Shown piece after piece: positions 1-6,452 of a DNA stretch of 38,442 bases. The DNA lies in NCBI GenBank assembly GCA_046313435.1, contig JBKBYG010000013.1:1-38442 (forward strand), read 5' to 3'. This DNA comes from JBKBYG01 sp046313435 (GTDB lineage Bacteria > Pseudomonadota > Alphaproteobacteria > Rickettsiales > Arcanibacteraceae). Numbering within the stretch: position 1 is the first letter of the stretch; every line of letters starts with the position of its first letter. A model generated the notes under the pieces. The model was not told where the DNA came from. It saw only the letters and a list, made by a program, of their open reading frames with translations, and did not search any database. Both the position numbers and the translations under genes were made by a program.

Positions 1-767
1 ATTCCACTTAGGGCTTCCATAATTGGCGAGGAAAAAGATTCAGTGCGTATGGCTTTTATATAAAGAGAAAATAATTGATCAATTATTTTTTTAGCACGAG
101 ATTTTTCAAACTCTTCCCCGCAATAAGATTTAACCACCTTAATAAGCTGAAAACTATCATCAAGCTTTGCAGCAAAACTTCCTAGTTGCTCTTGCGTTGC
201 ATGAGAAATTTTACGCATTCTCTTGCCCATTTTAATAACAGGTAAAACTGCTAAGGGAAAAACTGTAAAAGCAATTAATGAAAGTGCTGGGCTTTGATAA
301 AACATAAGTATTATTAAGAATAATACTGTTAAAGATTCTCGTGCAATCCCAGTTAAAACATTAGAAACAGAGGCACGCATAATATTAATATCATTAGTAA
401 ATTTTGTAATAATTTTCCCAGTAGAATAATTATGTAAAAATGAAAGGTCAGAATGCAAAAAATGTGAATATAGTTTCATCTGCATTTCAGTTACAACTTT
501 TTGACCAATATATTTCATTAAATAATTTTGAAAATACGCAGCAATTCCTCTAATTATTGCAACTATTATTACAATAATAGGAATTAAATTTAACATAGAG
601 CTATTTTTGTTTAAGAAAATTTTATCAAGCGCAGGTTTAACTAGCCAAACTTGAAAAGTACTAGTAATAGCAACTATTATCATGCAAAACACTGCTACCA
701 TAATTTTATATTTATAGGGTAAGACATGAAATTTAATCAGTCTTTTAAATACATATCTAAAAGACAT
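1..767 (-). CDS. msbA: Lipid A/lipid export ABC transporter MsbA, N-terminal part (cut by window edge)
   Basis: The gene reads from ATG at 767 down to base 1 with no stop, so only about 255 N-terminal residues are present. They form the ABC exporter type 1 membrane domain. A first hydrophobic helix lies near residues 22-40, followed by GQKVVTEMQMKLYSHFLHSD and DLSFLHNYSTGKIITKFTND, which is the conserved coupling-helix region of MsbA-type exporters. The ATPase domain must lie outside the window. MsbA flips lipid A or related lipids across the inner membrane. The start lies 16 bases after the pmbA stop on the same strand, so it is probably the third gene of a lepA-pmbA-msbA operon. A different lipid or drug exporter of the same superfamily cannot be excluded. 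Confidence 0.86.
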   Translation of the reverse strand, partial: MSFRYVFKRLIKFHVLPYKYKIMVAVFCMIIVAITSTFQVWLVKPALDKIFLNKNSSMLNLIPIIVIIVAIIRGIAAYFQNYLMKYIGQKVVTEMQMKLYSHFLHSDLSFLHNYSTGKIITKFTNDINIMRASVSNVLTGIARESLTVLFLIILMFYQSPALSLIAFTVFPLAVLPVIKMGKRMRKISHATQEQLGSFAAKLDDSFQLIKVVKSYCGEEFEKSRAKKIIDQLFSLYIKAIRTESFSSPIMEALSG

Positions 768-783
768 AATGTTATTATTCAAT

Positions 784-2118
784 TTAAACCCCAGCTACTG
801 TCATTTTATTGACAAGAATAGTAGGAGAATTAGTGCCATATTTGAACTCAAGATCATTACAAGCTGTAATATTTTGAAACATCTCTTGCAAATTTCCAGC
901 AATAGTTATTTCACTAACTGGATAAGTTAATTCACCATTCTCAATGAGAAATCCGAAAGCCCCTTGACTATAATCACCAGTAACAATATTAATGCCCATT
1001 CCAAATAGATCAGTAATATATAATCCTTTTTTTGTTGCGGATAATAAATCAGTTGGAGAAACATCTCCATTTTCTAAATATAAATTACTTGATGAAGGAG
1101 CTGGATTGGAACTTAATCCTCTAACAGCATTGGCTGTTGGTTTAAGATTAAGTTGTTTAGCTGATCTTAAATCAAGTAAATAATTATTCAATATACCATC
1201 TTTAACCAAGTATTTTTTAGATCCTTCCAATCCTTCAGCGTCAAAAGGACGCGAGTTCATTCCTTTGAGTATTTTTGGATCATCAATAATATTAATGTTA
1301 TTTGAAAATACTTGTTCGTGTAATTTATTAGCTAAAAAACTGACACCTTTTGCTATTGTTGCGCCATTAATAGCGCTTGCAAAATTGGCAAGTAAAGTTT
1401 TAGCAACTCTTGGATCAAAGATTATAGGCAATTCTTGAGAAGCTATTTTCTTTGGATTTAGTTTTTTAAGTGCGCGATTTGCAGCCATTAAACCAATATT
1501 AGAAGGGGAATCAAGATCCTTAAAGAATCTTTTACTTGAAAATTCATAATCAGTTTGCATATTTAGATGGCTACCAGAAATTACAGACACTGAAATATTA
1601 TAGCTGGAAGTTTTATAAGTTTTTACAAAATCATTACTTGTAGATAAAGTTATGCTACTCTTACTAAAACTGCTATTTGCACCTTCCGAATTAGTTATAC
1701 CATTAACTTTTAAAGCTGCATTTTCAGCTTCTTTTGCACAGTCAATTAAGTCTTCAGTTTGAATAATACTATCATCAAATAGGTTAAGATCCAAAGGTTC
1801 TTGCACCTGTAATTCCTTATCTGCGAGCGTAAGGTAGGGATCTTTTGGGGCAAGTTTTGCCATTGCTATTGCTTGCTCTACCAAATTATTTACTGAATTA
1901 CTACTCATATCTGTTGAAGAAACTATAGCTTGTTTTTGATCTATAATTACTCTAAGTCCAAAGCCTTTAGAATTAGCTTGTTCAATATTTTCAATTTTAC
2001 CAAGCCTTGTAGAAGCACTTACACTGATATTATCAAAACAAATTGCATCTGCTGCATCCGCACCACTCTTTTTCGCCGTTTCGATAAGTTTATTTAAAAA
2101 TTCTGCTGAAGTTTCCAT
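784..2118 (-). CDS. pmbA: PmbA/TldE-type metalloprotease homologue
   Basis: A 444-residue protein of the TldD/PmbA family, close to the roughly 450 residues usual for PmbA. The N-terminal part (about 25-90) has the family pattern SARLGKIE-like 'STRLGKIENIEQANSKGFGL'. The C-terminal half carries GLSSNPAPSSSNLYLENGDV and the glycine-rich NIVTGDYSQGAFGFLIENGE, both typical of PmbA. No HExxxH motif is visible. In the known TldD/TldE complex that motif is in the TldD partner, so this is better called PmbA/TldE than TldD. The known complex degrades unfolded or leader peptides in the cytoplasm. No tldD is seen in this window. It is downstream of lepA by 14 bases and upstream of msbA by 16. Confidence 0.9.
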   Translation of the reverse strand: METSAEFLNKLIETAKKSGADAADAICFDNISVSASTRLGKIENIEQANSKGFGLRVIIDQKQAIVSSTDMSSNSVNNLVEQAIAMAKLAPKDPYLTLADKELQVQEPLDLNLFDDSIIQTEDLIDCAKEAENAALKVNGITNSEGANSSFSKSSITLSTSNDFVKTYKTSSYNISVSVISGSHLNMQTDYEFSSKRFFKDLDSPSNIGLMAANRALKKLNPKKIASQELPIIFDPRVAKTLLANFASAINGATIAKGVSFLANKLHEQVFSNNINIIDDPKILKGMNSRPFDAEGLEGSKKYLVKDGILNNYLLDLRSAKQLNLKPTANAVRGLSSNPAPSSSNLYLENGDVSPTDLLSATKKGLYITDLFGMGINIVTGDYSQGAFGFLIENGELTYPVSEITIAGNLQEMFQNITACNDLEFKYGTNSPTILVNKMTVAGV

Positions 2119-2132
2119 AAATTTCTCCTAAT

Positions 2133-3935
2133 TTAATCGTCACTAATTTTAAGTGCTGCAATAAAGGCAGATTGAGGTATTTCCACATTTCCTATGTTAC
2201 GCATTCTCTTTTTACCAGCTTTCTGCTTTTCAAGCAATTTGCGCTTACGAGAAATATCTCCTCCGTAACATTTTGCTGTTACGTCTTTGCGCATTGCTTT
2301 AACAGTTTCGCGTGCAATAATTTTTCCTCCAATAGCAGCTTGAACAGCAATTTGAAATAATTGTCTTGGAATTAAATCTTTAAGCCTTTTACATAATTCT
2401 CTACCTCTAAATTCTGATCTTGATTTATGTACTATTGAAGAAAGAGCATCAACTGGTTCATTATTAACTAATATTGAAAGTTTCACTAAGTCACTTTCTT
2501 CGTATCCATCCATATTCCAATCAAAGCTTGCGTAACCACGCGATGAAGATTTTAATTTGTCATAGAAATCAAATACTATTTCATTAAGAGGGAATCTATA
2601 TACAAGCATTGCTCTTGTTCCAACATATGTTAAATCTTCTTGGATTCCTCTTTTTTCAGTACATAATGCAAGTACTGCCCCTAAATACTCATCGGGAACA
2701 AGTATTGTAGCTTTAATCCATGGTTCTTCCATTTTTAATATTTTCGTGACTTCAGGCATATCCGCTGGATTATGTACTTCTAATGTTTCACCATTATTCA
2801 TATATATTTTGTAAATTACACTAGGAGCTGTTGTAATAAGATCTAAATCAAATTCTCGATCAAGTCGTTCTTGTATAATCTCTAAATGCAGTAAGCCTAA
2901 AAATCCGCATCTAAATCCAAAACCAAGTGCACTTGATGTCTCCATTTCATATTCAAAGCTTGCATCATTTAAGCGTAATTTTCCAAGTGATTCTTTAAGT
3001 CTTTCAAAATCACTACTATCTGCAGGATAGAGTCCACAAAATACTACTGGCAGGTTTGGTTTAAATCCTGGTAATGCTTCTAAAGCAGGATTTTTTTCAT
3101 CAGTAACAGTATCTCCGACTTTACAATCTGCAACCTGCTTAATACTAGCAGTAAAAAACCCCATTTCCCCTGCTTTAAGTTCATTGGTAATAAGTTTTTT
3201 CGGAGTAAATACCCCAACATTTTCAACATTATATACTGCATCAGCTGCCATCATTTTAATACGCATGGTTTTTTTCAGAACACCATCAATGACTCTTACT
3301 AAAATTACCACTCCTAAATACGGATCATACCAACTATCAACTAACATTGCTTTAAGTGGAGCTTCAATATTTCCTTTTGGAGGCGGTAAGTGTGCAACTA
3401 TTGCTTCAAGGATTTCTTTTATCCCCTTCCCTATCTTTGCTGACGCCTCGACTGCCGTATCTGTAGATAATCCAATCACATCCTCAATCTGCAATTTGAC
3501 TCTTTCAGGATCAGCAGCAGGTAAATCAACTTTGTTTAAAACTGGAATAATCTCATGATTATTTTCAATAGCTTGATAAACATTTGCAAGGGTTTGAGCT
3601 TCTACGCCCTGACTTGCATCTACTACTAAAAGTGAGCCTTCACATGCGGCAAGTGATCGACTAACCTCGTATGCAAAATCAACATGCCCAGGAGTATCCA
3701 TTAAATTTAATGTATACTCATTATTGTTACTTGCCTTATATTTTAGTCTAACTGTTTGAGCCTTAATAGTTATCCCGCGTTCTTTTTCAATATCCATAGA
3801 GTCGAGAACCTGTGCGCTCATTTCTCTAGCTTCGAGCCCACCACAATATTCTATTAATCTATCAGCAAGGGTAGACTTGCCATGATCAATATGAGCAATT
3901 ATGGAAAAATTTCTGATTAAATTTAGATTATGCAT
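2133..3935 (-). CDS. lepA: Elongation factor 4 (LepA), ribosome back-translocating GTPase
   Basis: A 600-residue translational GTPase, the usual length for LepA. Visible motifs are the P-loop AHIDHGKST (about residue 11), switch II DTPGHVDF, and G4 NKVDLP. The LepA-specific C-terminal domain contains CYGGDISRKRKLLEKQKAGK and MRNIGNVEIPQSAF. The reading frame stays open to an ATG at 4034, giving 33 extra residues, but those residues are unlike the family and would overlap the divergent gene beginning at 4025. The start at 3935 (MHNLNLIRNFSIIAHID) matches the family. EF4 binds stalled ribosomes and can reverse translocation. It is the first gene of the probable operon with pmbA and msbA. Confidence 0.95.
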   Translation of the reverse strand: MHNLNLIRNFSIIAHIDHGKSTLADRLIEYCGGLEAREMSAQVLDSMDIEKERGITIKAQTVRLKYKASNNNEYTLNLMDTPGHVDFAYEVSRSLAACEGSLLVVDASQGVEAQTLANVYQAIENNHEIIPVLNKVDLPAADPERVKLQIEDVIGLSTDTAVEASAKIGKGIKEILEAIVAHLPPPKGNIEAPLKAMLVDSWYDPYLGVVILVRVIDGVLKKTMRIKMMAADAVYNVENVGVFTPKKLITNELKAGEMGFFTASIKQVADCKVGDTVTDEKNPALEALPGFKPNLPVVFCGLYPADSSDFERLKESLGKLRLNDASFEYEMETSSALGFGFRCGFLGLLHLEIIQERLDREFDLDLITTAPSVIYKIYMNNGETLEVHNPADMPEVTKILKMEEPWIKATILVPDEYLGAVLALCTEKRGIQEDLTYVGTRAMLVYRFPLNEIVFDFYDKLKSSSRGYASFDWNMDGYEESDLVKLSILVNNEPVDALSSIVHKSRSEFRGRELCKRLKDLIPRQLFQIAVQAAIGGKIIARETVKAMRKDVTAKCYGGDISRKRKLLEKQKAGKKRMRNIGNVEIPQSAFIAALKISDD

Positions 3936-4024
3936 TGATTTTTTTAATTCTTTAAAATTATTTCTTTTTATAGTAAAGTCTTTATATAATAGATAATATA
4001 AATTTAAAATAACTATTTTATATA

Positions 4025-4759
4025 ATGCTCTCAAAGATAAAACACACTAAAGCTTTCAGCTTAATGGAATTATCAATTTCTATAACTGTAATTGCAATTT
4101 TAATCGGTATTGTTACAGCAGGTGTATCTATCCAAAAACAAGCTAAATATAGAAATATTATTAGTGAGTTGGGTAATTTAGAAATTGTATATAATAGCTT
4201 TGTAGAGCAATATCAGTATCCACCTGGCGACCTTCCTAACGCTAGCACAATTTGGCCTAATGCCACTACTGTTAATGGCAATGGAGACAATATAATTAAT
4301 TATAGTACTGACGTAACTCCTTCTGAAGATGTATATGTATTTCAGCATTTAAGTTTAGCTAATTTAGTTCCAAACAATTACATTGGGGGAGTACTCGGAC
4401 CCCGTTATGTTATTGGCCAAAATATTGCTGCTAGTAAGCTACCCGGTAATGGTTATGCATTTCTTACTGGAACAAGATATAGTTTGATCGGTCCAAATAT
4501 AATAGAATATGGGAGTTTAAATTCTGATTCTTGTGATGGGCATAATAATGGCTCAATATTCAATGCAACTGAAGCATATTCTTTGGATTTAAAAGCTGAC
4601 GATGGCATTCCATATACTGGTAAATTGATAAGTTTTCGTGCATGCAACCAGCAGCTTAATACTACATGCGTAAGTGGTACTCATTCTGTTGCACCAAATG
4701 CATATTTGTTAAGTGATTCTGCAGTAACTTGTAGAATATCATGGGCTTTGGATAATTAA
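4025..4759 (+). CDS. Type II pseudopilin/type IV prepilin-like protein
   Basis: A 244-residue protein with a short basic leader (MLSKIKHTKA) followed by FSLMELSISITVIAILIGIV. This is the prepilin N-terminal methylation motif: Phe+1, Glu+5 and a single hydrophobic helix. The residue before the cleavage point is Ala rather than the usual Gly. Next comes a pilin-like amphipathic helix and YQYPPGDLPNAS, a pattern seen in bacterial pseudopilin-like orphans. Near the C-terminus are LDLKADDGIPYTGKL and four Cys residues that could form disulfides outside the membrane. It would be processed by a prepilin peptidase and sit in the inner membrane. No secretion or pilus assembly genes are nearby. It is divergent from lepA, with about 90 bases between the two starts. 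Confidence 0.8.
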   Translation: MLSKIKHTKAFSLMELSISITVIAILIGIVTAGVSIQKQAKYRNIISELGNLEIVYNSFVEQYQYPPGDLPNASTIWPNATTVNGNGDNIINYSTDVTPSEDVYVFQHLSLANLVPNNYIGGVLGPRYVIGQNIAASKLPGNGYAFLTGTRYSLIGPNIIEYGSLNSDSCDGHNNGSIFNATEAYSLDLKADDGIPYTGKLISFRACNQQLNTTCVSGTHSVAPNAYLLSDSAVTCRISWALDN

Positions 4760-4799
4760 CCTAATATTTCATAATTATTAAAAAGATTATAACAAATTA

Positions 4800-4828
4800 T
4801 TGACATTGTAATATTAATAGGTTAATGC
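4800..4828 (+). promoter_or_regulatory. Candidate sigma70 promoter for the gene at 4868
   Basis: A perfect -35 TTGACA lies at 4800-4805. A weaker -10 (TAATGC, 4823-4828) follows after 17 bases, and TATATT follows at 4829. A ribosome binding site, AAGGA, sits just before the ATG at 4868. The -35 is convincing; the -10 choice is uncertain. Confidence 0.4.
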
Positions 4829-4867
4829 TATATTAACTATTATTAAAATATTATTAAGGAAATAATT

Positions 4868-5539
4868 ATGACTTCAAACACAGATAAATATTATCACAAT
4901 TATAAAATTAACAATATAAATGTTCATTATCCCATGCATTCAAATTTAAAAGATCAAAGTGGAAATAATAAGGAGCAAGATTTAGGTAGTCTTATTGATG
5001 AAACTTTATCAAAAGCTAATTATAATTTCTCAAGACTTGAAAAATTAAATAATGAATATAAATGTTCAACCAATTACTATTTAACTGCCTCTGAAACAGA
5101 CACTCGTCCAATACCAAATTGTAACGATCCGGTATATATAGAATTAACAAGAAAATTGAAAGAAGCTACTATATCAACAAAAAATGTTAAAGAATATTCT
5201 TTTAAAGAGGATTTAAATACAGAGGCTTTCAAAGAATTAAACCAAAAAGCGATTAATAATTTGGAAACATTGAAAGCTTTTACAAATACAAATCTTAATA
5301 AAGTAAATTCTGCATTTGAAAAAGCATTATGTGATACTAACGCAGAGGGTTGGGCGTATGCACTAACTTTTGGAATGGGCGTTATAGTAAATGCTTCAAG
5401 AAATAACGAATTTGATGGAAAAATTGCTAGAACATATAATGATGCACTAATAATAAATGAAAATCTTAATAAGATTGGAGAATTGTTATCTATATATCCT
5501 AGCAATTGTGATCTACATGTTGATTATATTCATATGTAA
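4868..5539 (+). CDS. Hypothetical protein, unrecognised, mainly helical
   Basis: A 223-residue protein that I do not recognise. It has no signal peptide. It is rich in Asn, Lys and Glu and looks largely alpha-helical between about residues 30 and 150 (SLIDETLSKANYNFSRLEKL and similar heptad-like stretches). One short hydrophobic stretch, GWAYALTFGMGVIVNA, lies near residue 165; it is too short and polar to be a confident membrane helix. There are four Cys residues. The ATG has a good ribosome binding site (AAGGA) and a TTGACA promoter hexamer about 60 bases upstream, so it is probably expressed alone. A host-interaction protein is possible, but only from its orphan status and context. Confidence 0.65.
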   Translation: MTSNTDKYYHNYKINNINVHYPMHSNLKDQSGNNKEQDLGSLIDETLSKANYNFSRLEKLNNEYKCSTNYYLTASETDTRPIPNCNDPVYIELTRKLKEATISTKNVKEYSFKEDLNTEAFKELNQKAINNLETLKAFTNTNLNKVNSAFEKALCDTNAEGWAYALTFGMGVIVNASRNNEFDGKIARTYNDALIINENLNKIGELLSIYPSNCDLHVDYIHM

Positions 5540-5608
5540 ACTAATTAAAAATATATTTTCCAAGGCTTTAGGTATGAAATGTTTACAATCTTAGGACTAT
5601 AAAACTTT

Positions 5609-5635
5609 TTGACAAACAGATACTGATGTTATAAT
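5609..5635 (+). promoter_or_regulatory. Candidate sigma70 promoter for the methyltransferase gene
   Basis: TTGACA at 5609-5614 and a perfect TATAAT at 5630-5635 are separated by 15 bases. This is slightly short of the optimal 17, but both hexamers are exact. The downstream ATG at 5683 has AAGG about ten bases before it. Confidence 0.55.
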
Positions 5636-5682
5636 TAAACATATTAATCAATAATATGTTTAATTTATATAAGGCGCTCTAA

Positions 5683-6411
5683 ATGTTAAAAAAACTTTCT
5701 GTAATTTCTTTTTTAGTCCTTTTTACTTTTTCTAACACTTATGCAGATGACAAAAAATTCAATGAAGATTGGTTTAGTCATAATATTAAAGTATGGGATA
5801 ATTATAAAAGCCAGTTTAACGGATTACCAAATAAAAGATGTTTAGAAATAGGCTCTTATGAAGGTAGATCAAGCATATATATGGCAGAAAATTTTTGTAA
5901 TGGTAAAGGCAGCTATATTGATGCAGTTGATCCTTGGGATGAATCATTAGAAAACTTAAATGATAAAATTGCAGAATTACATAAAAAATTTATTTATAAA
6001 GGCTTATATGAACGCTTTAAAGATAATTTAAAAGATTATATAGCAGAAGGAAGGGTAAATGCTCATAGAGGAAAATCTGCAGATATTTTATTAAAACTTA
6101 TACAAGAAGTTAAAGAAGGAAAAAGAGAAAAATATGATCTAATTTATATTGATGGTTCTCACTCAGCTAAAGATGTTTTAGTAGATGCTGTACTTGCTTG
6201 GGAATTATTAAAAAATGATGGCTTAATGCTTTTTGATGATTATAAATGGACCATGTTTACAGATACACCATGGCTAAATCCAACTGTAGCAATTGATGGA
6301 TTTCTAAACTCTTACGATACTATGTATGAAGTTCTTCATAAAGACTATCAGCTTCATATTAGAAAGCTTGGAGACATTCCTCTTGATTCAAAAAAAAATA
6401 TTGATAAATAA
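5683..6411 (+). CDS. Class I SAM-dependent methyltransferase with an N-terminal signal peptide
   Basis: A 242-residue protein. Residues 1-21 form a classical Sec signal peptide: MLKK, a hydrophobic core to about residue 17, then NTYA before DDKK as a likely signal peptidase I site. The rest is a Rossmann methyltransferase of the Methyltransf_24 kind. SAM-binding motif I is CLEIGSYEGRSS (53-64), the acidic residue after strand 2 is in DAVDPWD, and IDGSHS (156-161) and LMLFDDYKW (181-189) follow. The substrate is unknown. Export of a SAM enzyme is unusual because SAM is cytoplasmic, so it may act inside a host cell after secretion, or the leader may be a membrane anchor. It has its own promoter and terminator and is a single-gene unit. 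Confidence 0.82.
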   Translation: MLKKLSVISFLVLFTFSNTYADDKKFNEDWFSHNIKVWDNYKSQFNGLPNKRCLEIGSYEGRSSIYMAENFCNGKGSYIDAVDPWDESLENLNDKIAELHKKFIYKGLYERFKDNLKDYIAEGRVNAHRGKSADILLKLIQEVKEGKREKYDLIYIDGSHSAKDVLVDAVLAWELLKNDGLMLFDDYKWTMFTDTPWLNPTVAIDGFLNSYDTMYEVLHKDYQLHIRKLGDIPLDSKKNIDK

Positions 6412-6419
6412 AGAATGTT

Positions 6420-6446
6420 AGGCCCTTTTAATCCAGGGCCTTTCTT
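6420..6446 (+). terminator. Rho-independent terminator after the methyltransferase gene
   Basis: AGGCCCT (6420-6426) pairs exactly with AGGGCCT (6435-6441) around an 8-base loop, followed by a T-rich run (TTTCTT). It is one of the few GC-rich stems in this AT-rich region. It lies 9 bases after the plus-strand stop and 7 bases before the end of the convergent gene, so it may also serve the minus strand, although the T-run there is poorer. Confidence 0.8.
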
Positions 6447-6452
6447 AAAATT

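Noticed and set aside
3936..4034. N-terminal extension of LepA from an upstream ATG at 4034
   Set aside because: The extra 33 residues do not resemble LepA, overlap the divergent gene, and the start at 3935 gives the exact family N-terminus and length.
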